Part shown: one piece after another, positions 18,801 to 26,617 of the stretch
How positions within the stretch are numbered: position 1 is the stretch's first letter
How the letters are laid out: the number at the start of each line of letters is the position of its first letter
Source of the DNA: Lachnospiraceae bacterium
Lineage (GTDB): Bacteria; Bacillota; Clostridia; Lachnospirales; Lachnospiraceae
NCBI GenBank assembly: GCA_017624495.1
Contig: JAGAMY010000011.1
Location: 1-58,602 of the forward strand
Reading direction: 5' to 3'
Length of the DNA stretch: 58,602 nt
Notes under the pieces: generated by a model
Seen by the model: only the letters and a program-made list of their open reading frames with translations
Databases searched by the model: none
What the model was told of the DNA's origin: nothing
Position numbers and translations under genes: made by a program

Positions 18801-19301
18801 ATGAAAATTATAAAAAGAAGTATCTGGTTGGTACTTGCAATATTGTGGATGGCATTGATTTTTAGTTTTTCCCATCAGAAAGCAGAGGCTTCCAGTGAAA
18901 TCAGTGGTTCACTGACTTACCGGATAACGGAAAAAGTGAATGAAGTGTTTGATTTTAACTGGGATGAAGAGCGAATGACTTTATATGCAGAAAAGTTAGA
19001 GCATCCTGTACGCAAAGCGGCTCATATGAGTGAGTATGCGGTTTTCGCATGGATATTGTTGGGAAATTTTATACAGTATCCGTTATTTGCCGCGCATGGG
19101 ATGTTATCTTATAAACCGTATATTTGTGCATTTCTTGGAGCTGCGTTTTATGCTGCAACGGATGAATTTCACCAGTTGTTTATTGAAGGGCGTTCCGGTG
19201 AAATTAAGGATGTTTGTATCGACAGTTTTGGCGCATTTTTAGGATTGTTGTTAGCATATGTTGTATTTTACTTATGGGAGAAGCAAAAAGATAAAAAGTA
19301 G
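18801..19301 (+). CDS. VanZ-family membrane protein
   Basis: The product has about 166 residues from ATG 18801; ATG 18795 is also possible, and neither has a strong binding site, so translational coupling to the protease gene is likely. It has an N-terminal helix (LVLAILWMALIFSFSHQ), then the conserved VanZ pattern: an HMSEYAVFAW-like helix, the TDEFHQLF motif and the GRSGEIKDVCIDSFGAFLG segment. VanZ-like proteins can raise teicoplanin tolerance when overproduced. Most housekeeping homologues have no assigned function. It closes the ftsEX operon. Confidence 0.88.
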   Translation: MKIIKRSIWLVLAILWMALIFSFSHQKAEASSEISGSLTYRITEKVNEVFDFNWDEERMTLYAEKLEHPVRKAAHMSEYAVFAWILLGNFIQYPLFAAHGMLSYKPYICAFLGAAFYAATDEFHQLFIEGRSGEIKDVCIDSFGAFLGLLLAYVVFYLWEKQKDKK

Positions 19302-19355
19302 AAAACTTCATAAAAAGAAGTTGGTATAGATTTTATAAGGAAAGAGGTGACGTTA

Positions 19356-20493
19356 ATGGTAGAATTAGACCAGTTCAAATTTAAGTTGAACACCTACAAA
19401 GAACCATTAGTGGAAGTGAGGGATTCACTTTGACTTAGCTGCAAAAGAACAGCGAATTCAGGAACTAGAGCGTGAGATGGAAGCACCGGATTTTTGGGAT
19501 AATGTGGAAGTTTCACAGCAGAAAATGAAGGAATTAAAAAGTTTAAAGGATGATGTAACTACTTTTGCAAAATTGCAGGAGCAGTTTGAAGACATTGAAA
19601 CCTTAATTGAAATGGCAAATGAAGAAAATGATACTTCATTAATTGGCGAGGTAGAAGCAGAGCTTGCAGAATTTGAAGCTGTCTTTGAAAGCATCCGTAT
19701 GAAGACACTTTTATCCGGCGAATACGATAAGGATAATGCGATTTTATCCCTCCATGCCGGAGCAGGTGGTACAGAGTCCTGTGACTGGGCAGCCATGCTT
19801 TATCGTATGTTTACCCGATGGGCATCAGACAAAGGATTTGAAGTAGAAGTTTTAGATTCCTTAGATGGTGATGAAGCAGGAATTAAATCCATTACCTTTC
19901 AGGTCAATGGAGAAAATGCTTACGGCTATTTAAAATCCGAAAAAGGCGTACATCGTCTTGTTCGTATATCGCCTTTTAATGCAGCAGGCAAACGACAGAC
20001 CTCCTTTGTATCCTGTGATGTTATGCCGGATATTGAGGAAGATATTGATATCGAAATCAATGATGATGATATTCGTGTGGATACCTACCGTTCCAGTGGA
20101 GCAGGTGGTCAGCACATCAATAAGACATCATCGGCTATTCGTATTACGCATTTTCCAACAGGCATTGTGGTACAGTGTCAGAATGAGCGTTCCCAGCACA
20201 TGAACAGGGATAAAGCCATGCAGATGTTAAAGGCAAAATTATATCTGTTAAAACAGCAGGAAAATGCCGAGAAAGCAGCGGGTATCCGTGGTGAAGTAAC
20301 AGATATTGGCTGGGGAAATCAGATTCGTTCTTATGTTATGCAGCCCTACACCATGGTAAAAGACCACCGTACCGGAGTGGAAACCGGAAATGTGGACAGC
20401 GTTATGGACGGAAAACTGGATTTGTTTATTAACGGCTACTTAAAATGGCTGTCCTTAGGTTGTCCGGCAAATATGGGAGGCAGTGAGGACTAA
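19356..20493 (+). CDS. prfB: Peptide chain release factor 2, with programmed +1 frameshift
   Basis: RF2 ends translation at UGA and UAA codons. The gene starts at ATG 19356 (AAAGAGGTGA before it). The first 25 codons run to CTT-TGA-C with the in-frame TGA at 19431-19433. Skipping one base after CTT continues as DLAAKEQRIQ into the main frame to 20493, giving about 378 residues. The Shine-Dalgarno-like AGGGAT sits at the same distance from CTT as in E. coli prfB. The GGQ hydrolysis motif (SGAGGQHINK) and the SPF stop-recognition tripeptide (RISPFNAAG) are present. Low RF2 favours the shift, so the factor regulates itself. An annotation starting at ATG 19477 would miss the first domain. Confidence 0.97.
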
Positions 20494-20543
20494 CATAACA
20501 GACAGAAAATACTGCTACACCAGATAATCGAAGGGAGAGTATT

Positions 20544-21305
20544 ATGGAAGGTTTATGGATAGGTGTGTTAGTTATTCTTGGAATGGTGGCTGTTGGAGGT
20601 GGAATTGCTTTTTTTAGCATCCGTAATAAGCTTCGTGAAGTTTCAAGGGCAGCATTTGGTACAGATTCTTTAGTGGAAGGCTGGAATCGTCAGGCAGACG
20701 AATTGGTGGCAACACCAAAATCCGTTTCCGGTATGACAAAAATTTATGCACCCCAAATTCAGAAGGATTTTCCGGACTTTAATATTGAAGAATTTAAAAA
20801 TATGGCAGAAAATATGCTGCTGTCTGCGTTGACAGCTATTTCTGCCGGGGATATTTCCCTTTTGGAAGAAAGTACAAAGGAAGTAAAACAGCAGGTAAAC
20901 ATTCGGATTACCAATAATAAACAGGCGGGTATCCGTGAGGTGTATGAACGTATGAAAGTACATCAGATGGAGATAACCTCTTATGTAAAAAAGCAGGGAA
21001 CCTGCATGATTACTTTCCAGTGTGCGGTGGAATATCTTTATTATAAAGAAAAAGATGGGGCATTATTAGATGGTGATAAAATGCGCTTAACCCAGACGAA
21101 GTACAATATAGAGCTTATGTATGTGCAAAATGTGGATTTGGCAGGAGAGGAAAATGCCAAAGGCACCACCTGTCCAAACTGTGGGGCTCCGGTGACAAAT
21201 TTAGGAGCAAAATTCTGCGAATACTGTGGGCTGGCAGTAACCGTTATCAATATAAAGGTCTGGAATCTGCATCAGTTTTATGAAGTGAAACAGCAAAAAT
21301 TGTAA
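20544..21305 (+). CDS. Membrane-anchored Tim44-like/zinc-ribbon protein
   Basis: The 253-residue protein has one N-terminal helix (about 4-26). A mixed alpha/beta domain follows (about 60-200; FNIEEFKNMAENMLLSALTAI...), which resembles the Tim44-like fold by its pattern. A C-terminal zinc ribbon with two CxxC pairs (CPNCG...CEYCG, about 212-232) completes it. I do not recognise a specific named family with certainty. It lies 75 bases before the SPFH protein gene, and the following two genes also carry zinc ribbons, so it probably belongs to the same membrane complex. The ATG follows AAGGGAGAG. Confidence 0.6.
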   Translation: MEGLWIGVLVILGMVAVGGGIAFFSIRNKLREVSRAAFGTDSLVEGWNRQADELVATPKSVSGMTKIYAPQIQKDFPDFNIEEFKNMAENMLLSALTAISAGDISLLEESTKEVKQQVNIRITNNKQAGIREVYERMKVHQMEITSYVKKQGTCMITFQCAVEYLYYKEKDGALLDGDKMRLTQTKYNIELMYVQNVDLAGEENAKGTTCPNCGAPVTNLGAKFCEYCGLAVTVINIKVWNLHQFYEVKQQKL

Positions 21306-21309
21306 TTTT

Positions 21310-21342
21310 GTAGTAATCGCAGATAACAATAGCGGTTACTAC
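21310..21342 (+). other. Intergenic hairpin without a T tract
   Basis: GTAGTAATCGC (21310-21320) pairs with GCGGTTACTAC (21332-21342), with one wobble. No U-run follows, so it is not a simple terminator; it may stabilise or process the transcript between the two genes. Confidence 0.5.
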
Positions 21343-21380
21343 ACGAAAATATATTATATAACGTACAGGAGGAAATACAT

Positions 21381-22697
21381 ATGGGAATTATTAAAGCAAT
21401 CGGACAGGCAATCGGTGGCTCATTTGCGGACCAATGGTTAGAGGTATATGAGCCGGATGATATGGGGGATCAGACCGTCTTTACTTCCGGTGTCAGAATC
21501 CGTAAAGGACAGAACACAAAGGGAAGTGACCAGACAGTATCGAATGGCTCGATTATCCATGTATATGACAATCAGTTCATGATGTTAGTGGATGGTGGAA
21601 AAATCGTAGATTACACCGCAGAGCCGGGCTATTACAAGGTGGACAATTCTGCGTTGCCATCCTTATTTAACGGTGAATTAAAAGAAACGGTAAAAGAAAC
21701 CTTTTCCCGTATTAAATATGGTGGACAGACACCTACTGCGCAGAAGGTTTTCTATGTCAACTTACAGGAAATTAAGGGCATTAAGTTTGGTACAAGAAAT
21801 CCAATTAATTATTTTGATAATTTCTATAATGCCGAATTGTTTTTACGCGCCCATGGTACATATTCCATTAAAATTACAGACCCATTGCGTTTTTATCAGG
21901 AAGCTATTCCAAGAAATAAAGAGCAGGTGGAAGTTTCGGATATTAATGAGCAGTATCTGTCAGAGTTTTTAGAGGCGCTGCAGTCTGCGATTAACCAGAT
22001 GTCTGCGGATGGTATCCGTATTTCCCATGTTTCCTCTAAGGGACGGGAATTAAGTAAATACATGGCAGATATCTTAGATGAAGACTGGAACGCCATGCGT
22101 GGTATGGAAGTACAGTCTGTAGGTATCGCAAGTATCTCTTATGACGAAGAATCCCAGAAGATGATTCAGATGCGTAATCAGGGTGCGATGCTTTCTGACC
22201 CGACCATTCGTGAAGGCTATGTACAGGGAGCTATGGCAAGAGGTTTAGAAGCAGCAGGCTCAAATGCTAATGGCAGTATGGCAGGATTTATGGGCATGGG
22301 TATCGGTATGCAGGCAGGAGGTGCCATGATGGGAAATGCTTCTCAGGTAAATCTTGCACAGATGCAGATGCAGCAGCAGGCACAGCAGAATGTTCAGGCG
22401 CAGGCTGCAGCACAGCAGAGTGCACCGGCACAGAATGTAAATGCATCTGCCGGCACAGGAAGCGGCGCAGGAGACTGGACTTGTGCCTGTGGAGCAGTGA
22501 ATACCGGAAAATTCTGTAGTGAATGTGGCACACCAAAACCAATGCCAAGTGGCTGGATTTGTGCCTGTGGAGCGGAGAATACCGGAAAATTCTGCAGCGA
22601 ATGTGGAAAACCCAAGCCAGCGGCTGACTGGACTTGTGACTGCGGAGCGGTAAATACCGGAAAATTCTGCAGTGAGTGTGGAAAGCCAAGAGCATAA
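21381..22697 (+). CDS. SPFH-domain protein with three tandem zinc ribbons (YdjI-like)
   Basis: The 438-residue protein opens with an SPFH/band-7-like domain (about 1-300; IIKAIGQAIGGSFADQW start) of the type annotated as virion core protein or YdjI. It continues with a Gly/Met/Gln/Ala-rich linker (about 295-365), then three near-identical zinc ribbons of about 23-25 residues, each W-C-x-C-GA-x-NTGKFCSECG. It has no signal peptide. In Bacillus subtilis YdjI works with YdjG and YdjH to hold PspA at the membrane under envelope stress. Here two related genes follow directly, but no pspA is in the window. The ATG follows CAGGAGG. Confidence 0.82.
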   Translation: MGIIKAIGQAIGGSFADQWLEVYEPDDMGDQTVFTSGVRIRKGQNTKGSDQTVSNGSIIHVYDNQFMMLVDGGKIVDYTAEPGYYKVDNSALPSLFNGELKETVKETFSRIKYGGQTPTAQKVFYVNLQEIKGIKFGTRNPINYFDNFYNAELFLRAHGTYSIKITDPLRFYQEAIPRNKEQVEVSDINEQYLSEFLEALQSAINQMSADGIRISHVSSKGRELSKYMADILDEDWNAMRGMEVQSVGIASISYDEESQKMIQMRNQGAMLSDPTIREGYVQGAMARGLEAAGSNANGSMAGFMGMGIGMQAGGAMMGNASQVNLAQMQMQQQAQQNVQAQAAAQQSAPAQNVNASAGTGSGAGDWTCACGAVNTGKFCSECGTPKPMPSGWICACGAENTGKFCSECGKPKPAADWTCDCGAVNTGKFCSECGKPRA

Positions 22698-22710
22698 TGG
22701 TAAAACCAGT

Positions 22711-22747
22711 GGATAACTTCCGTCAGCGTTTGTTTAGGGAGTTATCC
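22711..22747 (+). other. Intergenic hairpin without a T tract
   Basis: GGATAACTTCC (22711-22721) pairs with GGGAGTTATCC (22737-22747) over 11 bp with one G-U. Like the one at 21310-21342, it has no T-run and lies between genes of the same module. Confidence 0.55.
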
Positions 22748-22784
22748 TGCATGATAGAGAAAATAGTTACAACAGGAGGAGCGT

Positions 22785-23861
22785 ATGTCAGTTATTAGCT
22801 ATAAATGCCCGAACTGTGATGGGGAATTGATATTTGACCCGAAAACACAAAAGTATAAATGCGAATATTGTTTTTCAATGTTTGAACAGACAGAATTAGA
22901 TGCCATGCAGCCAGCCACACAGGAAGAGCAGACAGAAGAAGCAATGGATGAATTTTCGGCAGAATCTGCGGAAAATGGCGGGCAGGATGAAGAAGGTGTC
23001 ATTTACACCTGTCCAAGCTGCGGCGCAGAGATTGTAACCGATGCCACCACAGCAGCAACGTTCTGCTATTATTGTCATAATCCGGTGGTATTAGGCGGCA
23101 GATTAAGTGGAGAAAACATGCCAAATAAAATCATTCCATTTGCCATCGATAAGAAGGAAGCAGAAAAGAAGTTTTTAGAGTATGTAAACAGTAAAAAGTT
23201 TATACCAAGAGCGTTTTTTAATAAAAAGCAGATTGAACTTTTTTCCGGGGTATATTTTCCGTATTGGGTGTATAACACATCCATTCGTGGGCGCATGACG
23301 GCAGAAGCGCAGAAGGTGCGTGTATGGCGGCAGGGGGATACAGAGTTTACGGAAACACGTTTCTTTGAAGTGGAAAGAGAAGGAAAAATCGGCTTAAAGG
23401 ACATGACGGAAAATGCGTTAAAAAAGGCAAATCATGTGCTGGCTGATGGCGTTATGCCTTACCGCTTTGAAGAAGCAAAGCCCTTTAATTTTGGATTTTT
23501 GTCCGGTTTTTTGGCAGAAAAGAAAGATATTGAAAAGGAAGAAGTCAGCAACACGTTTCAGACAGAAGCAAAGGATTATGCCACAAAGCTGCTGCGGGAA
23601 TCTATAGATGGCTATTCTTCTGTGCAAAGTAAGCACAGCAGCTTTTCCGTGGCGGATGAAGATTATGCCTATACACTCTTACCGGTCTGGACCATTACCT
23701 ATCCGGGGAAAAATGGAAAGACCTATTACTATTCAATGAACGGGCAGACAGGAAAAATCTGCGGAGAACTTCCGGTAGATTACAAAAAGGTAGGCATGAC
23801 GGCATTAATTACAGGTATTATCGTGTTTGTTCTTGGAATTTTAGGAGGGCTGTTGATATGA
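22785..23861 (+). CDS. Zinc-ribbon membrane protein (YdjG-like)
   Basis: The 358-residue protein starts with two zinc ribbons (CPNC...CEYC at about 8-30, CPSC...CYYC at about 73-95) separated by an acidic linker. A conserved globular domain follows (about 105-330; NKIIPFAIDKKEA, FSGVYFPYWVYN), and one C-terminal membrane helix (about 335-357). This is the plan of TFIIB-type zinc-ribbon proteins such as YdjG. The ribbons probably mediate contacts with the SPFH partner and not DNA binding. It follows ACAGGAGG and overlaps the next gene by four bases. Confidence 0.8.
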   Translation: MSVISYKCPNCDGELIFDPKTQKYKCEYCFSMFEQTELDAMQPATQEEQTEEAMDEFSAESAENGGQDEEGVIYTCPSCGAEIVTDATTAATFCYYCHNPVVLGGRLSGENMPNKIIPFAIDKKEAEKKFLEYVNSKKFIPRAFFNKKQIELFSGVYFPYWVYNTSIRGRMTAEAQKVRVWRQGDTEFTETRFFEVEREGKIGLKDMTENALKKANHVLADGVMPYRFEEAKPFNFGFLSGFLAEKKDIEKEEVSNTFQTEAKDYATKLLRESIDGYSSVQSKHSSFSVADEDYAYTLLPVWTITYPGKNGKTYYYSMNGQTGKICGELPVDYKKVGMTALITGIIVFVLGILGGLLI

Positions 23862-24727
23862 TGAATGTGGGTAAAAATGTACATAAACTCTATGCGCTTA
23901 TGACAGCAGCTTTTCTGATGATTTTTACCGGAGGAATCTATTGCCCGGCAGCAGAAAGTGCACCTGCGGTTGTTTTAGAAGATAATGCGGCGCTGCTTGA
24001 TGAAGAGGAAAACGCATGGCTTATGGAAGAGGCACAGGCAGTTGCAGAGAAAAGTGGATTTAATATGATTCTTGGCACCTGTGATGATGCAGAGGGCAAA
24101 ACTGTACGAGAAATCTGCGATGTGTATTTCGATGCCTATACTCTTGGGGATGATGGTGTCTGCTGTATCATAGACATGGATAATCGTGAAATCAGTTTTC
24201 GTGCCTATGGAGATGCGATTTTGTATCTGCCACAGGAGGAAATTGATGATATTTTAGATACAGCCTACAACTATGTGGCAGAGGGTGCCTATGCAGATTG
24301 TTTATATGAGATGGTAAGCGGAACAGATGCAGGTTTTGCAAATGGAATACCGGATGGCATGCGCATCTATGATGAAGATACCGGGAAAGAGTATATCTAT
24401 GATGCCTCAACTGGAGAAGTCAGTGAAGTGCCGCCATTAGAAGCAATAGAAGTGGTATTTGCATTTATAATTGCATTAATTGTAGGATTAATTGTATATT
24501 TTGCAATTATTGGAAAATATAAATTAAAATGGGGTACATACCGTTATGATTTTCACGATTCGGGCAATTTAAAATTGACGAAAGAGGAAGACCGTTTTAT
24601 CAATCAGGTGGTAACACGCAGACATATTCCAAGAAATGATGGAAATTCTTCCGGTGGTGGCAGTAGTACAAGTGTAAGCCGTGGTTCAAGCGGCAGGGTT
24701 TCTAGTGGTGGAAGCAGAAAGTTTTAA
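23858..24727 (+). CDS. TPM-domain membrane protein (YdjH-like)
   Basis: The 289-residue protein has a signal peptide (about 1-33) and an extracytoplasmic TPM domain (about 35-150; VLEDNAALLDEEE, DDGVCCIIDMDNREISF). Then come a membrane helix (about 190-215) and a cytoplasmic tail ending in a Ser/Gly/Arg-rich low-complexity stretch. TPM domains occur in membrane proteins linked to photosystem repair and envelope stress, with weak phosphatase activity reported for some. It overlaps the zinc-ribbon gene by four bases, so the two are made together, and a bidirectional terminator follows. Confidence 0.8.
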   Translation: MMNVGKNVHKLYALMTAAFLMIFTGGIYCPAAESAPAVVLEDNAALLDEEENAWLMEEAQAVAEKSGFNMILGTCDDAEGKTVREICDVYFDAYTLGDDGVCCIIDMDNREISFRAYGDAILYLPQEEIDDILDTAYNYVAEGAYADCLYEMVSGTDAGFANGIPDGMRIYDEDTGKEYIYDASTGEVSEVPPLEAIEVVFAFIIALIVGLIVYFAIIGKYKLKWGTYRYDFHDSGNLKLTKEEDRFINQVVTRRHIPRNDGNSSGGGSSTSVSRGSSGRVSSGGSRKF

Positions 24728-24745
24728 AAAGATTAGTAGATGAAA

Positions 24746-24796
24746 AAAAAGGCTATTGCAAAAGCAGATATTTCTGCAATGCAATAGCCTTTTTGT
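24746..24796. terminator. Bidirectional terminator between convergent genes
   Basis: AAAAAGGCTATTGCA (24746-24760) and TGCAATAGCCTTTTT (24780-24794) form a 15 bp perfect stem with A- and T-runs at both ends. It serves both the TPM gene (+) and kduD (-). Confidence 0.9.
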
Positions 24797-24804
24797 TATA
24801 AAAC

Positions 24805-25605
24805 TTATGGCTGTTTTCCAATATAAGCTAAAATACCACCATCTACATAAAGCACATGACCGTTTACAAAGTCAGATGCATCAGATGCTAAGAATACAGC
24901 AGGTCCCTGTAAATCTTCCGGTGTTCCCCAACGTGCAGCAGGAGTTTTGGAAATGATAAACTGGTCGAATGGATGTCTTGATCCATCAGCCTGTTTCTCA
25001 CGAAGTGGAGCTGTCTGTGGTGTAGCAATATAACCAGGTCCGATACCGTTACACTGAATGTTTGCTTCACCGTATTCAGAACAGATATTTCTGGTAAGCA
25101 TTTTTAATCCACCCTTAGCTGCTGCATAAGCAGATACTGTTTCACGACCTAATTCAGACATCATGGAACAGATGTTGATGATTTTACCATGACCTTTTTT
25201 AATCATGCCAGGGATAACTGCTTTAGACATGATAAATGGTGCATTTAAGTCAACATCGATAACCTTGCGGAAGTCTTCTGCGCTCATTTCGATCATTGGG
25301 ATACGTTTGATGATACCGGCGTTGTTTACAAGAATATCGATGACACCAACTTCTGCTTCGATTTTCTTGATTAATTCCTGTACCTGTGCTTCATCTGTAA
25401 CGTCACATACATAACCGTGTGCTTTGATACCTTTTTCTTCGTAAGCAGCAAGTCCTTTGTCTACTAACTCCTGATTAATATCGTTAAATACGATGGTTGC
25501 GCCGGCTTCTGCGTATGCAGATGCGATTGCAAAACCGATACCATAGGATGCACCTGTTACTAATGCAATTTTACCTTCTAATGAAAACTTGTCAATAAAT
25601 GCCAT
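24805..25605 (-). CDS. kduD: 2-deoxy-D-gluconate / 2-dehydro-3-deoxy-D-gluconate 5-dehydrogenase (SDR)
   Basis: The 266-residue classical short-chain dehydrogenase has the cofactor motif TGASYGIG (about 18-25), NNAG, a Ser in INICSMMS and the YAAAK catalytic pair. Because kduI lies 23 bases upstream on the same strand, the likely reaction is NAD-dependent reduction of 2,5-diketo-3-deoxygluconate to KDG, in breakdown of unsaturated uronates from pectin or glycosaminoglycans. Sequence alone would also fit gluconate 5-dehydrogenase. AAGGAGGAT precedes the start. No kdgK or kdgA is in the window. Confidence 0.9.
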   Translation of the reverse strand: MAFIDKFSLEGKIALVTGASYGIGFAIASAYAEAGATIVFNDINQELVDKGLAAYEEKGIKAHGYVCDVTDEAQVQELIKKIEAEVGVIDILVNNAGIIKRIPMIEMSAEDFRKVIDVDLNAPFIMSKAVIPGMIKKGHGKIINICSMMSELGRETVSAYAAAKGGLKMLTRNICSEYGEANIQCNGIGPGYIATPQTAPLREKQADGSRHPFDQFIISKTPAARWGTPEDLQGPAVFLASDASDFVNGHVLYVDGGILAYIGKQP

Positions 25606-25628
25606 TTTTTTATCCTCCTTAAATTGTT

Positions 25629-26489
25629 TTATCTTAAATCTTTATTTGCTACGCCGTCCATATCGTCAAATGCCTGATTTTCACCACACATACCCCAGAT
25701 AAAGGTATATGCTCTTGAACCGCTGCCGGAATGAATTGACCAGCTTGGTGAAATCACAGCTTCTTCGTTACGCATAACGATGTGTCTTGTTTCTGTCGGT
25801 TCGCCCATATAATGCATAACAAAGGCATCTTCCGGCATATCAAAGTATAAATAAACTTCCATTCTTCTGTCGTGTGTATGACAAGGCATGGTGTTCCATA
25901 CACTTCCCGGTTTTAATGCGGTCATACCCATAACGAGCTGACAGCTTTCTACCTGTCCCGGAAGAATGTATTTGTTGATAACTCTGTGGTTAGATTCTTC
26001 TAAGCAGCCTAATTCTACTTTGTTTTCGTCTTTAATAATAACAACGCCTTCAGAAGCTTCTCCTTCAGGTTTGATAAGTACGGTAGGATATGTAGTGTGT
26101 GCCGGAACACTGTTGATATAGAATTTTGCAGGATTTGCTGCATCCACGCTCTTGAATACGATATCCTTTGCGCCCATTCCGATGTACATACCTTCTTTGT
26201 GTCCAACGGTATAATCTTTGCCGTCGATGGTAATAACTCCTGCCGGTCCGATATTGATGACACCCATTTCACGTCTCTGCAGGAAATAGTCTGCACGAAG
26301 TTCATCTCCGGCAGTTAATGTAATTGGTTCTACCGGAACTGCTGCACCTGTGATAATACGGTCAATATGACTGTATACAAGCTTAATTTCGCCCGGTACA
26401 AAAAGATTCTGAATCAAAAATTCTTCACGCAAACGGTCTGTTGTGTAGTGCTTCACATCTCTTGGTGAAGCGGCTGTTCTAAGTTCCAT
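25629..26489 (-). CDS. kduI: 5-dehydro-4-deoxy-D-glucuronate isomerase
   Basis: The product has about 286 residues from ATG at 26489, chosen because AAGGAGAAGG lies just before it and the sequence MELRTAASPRDVKHY is the usual family start; a longer reading would run into the leader. KduI is a zinc-dependent cupin isomerase turning 5-keto-4-deoxyuronate into 2,5-diketo-3-deoxygluconate. Zinc-site residues are visible in CHTHDRRMEVYLYF and the later SIHSGSG. With kduD it makes a two-gene operon for uronate use. Its predicted leader carries the hairpin repeat at 26523-26549. Confidence 0.95.
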   Translation of the reverse strand: MELRTAASPRDVKHYTTDRLREEFLIQNLFVPGEIKLVYSHIDRIITGAAVPVEPITLTAGDELRADYFLQRREMGVINIGPAGVITIDGKDYTVGHKEGMYIGMGAKDIVFKSVDAANPAKFYINSVPAHTTYPTVLIKPEGEASEGVVIIKDENKVELGCLEESNHRVINKYILPGQVESCQLVMGMTALKPGSVWNTMPCHTHDRRMEVYLYFDMPEDAFVMHYMGEPTETRHIVMRNEEAVISPSWSIHSGSGSRAYTFIWGMCGENQAFDDMDGVANKDLR

Positions 26490-26522
26490 ATTTGCACCTT
26501 CTCCTTTTTTGTTTTTTATTTT

Positions 26523-26549
26523 GTAACTATTCAGTACCTTCATAGTTAC
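26523..26549 (-). repeat. 27-bp hairpin repeat, copy 1 (kduI leader)
   Basis: Read towards kduI, this is GTAACTAT, an 11-base loop GAAGGTACTGA, then ATAGTTAC: a perfect 8 bp dyad. It matches 25 of 27 bases of 43970-43996, in the same orientation relative to the downstream gene, and the two differences are a compensatory pair. It lies about 34 bases before the kduI start. Confidence 0.7.
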
Positions 26550-26564
26550 TTGTATTCTACATTC

Positions 26565-26570
26565 AGTATA
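26565..26570 (-). promoter_or_regulatory. Possible -10 element for kduI-kduD
   Basis: On the minus strand TATACT is centred here, about 75 bases before the kduI ATG. No good -35 is seen at 17 bp, so a positive regulator may be needed. Transcription from it would place the 27-bp hairpin near the 5' end of the mRNA. Confidence 0.4.
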
Positions 26571-26617
26571 ACATACCAAATTTTCTTTTTCCTGTTATTT
26601 ATTTGCCGATTTTAGGA

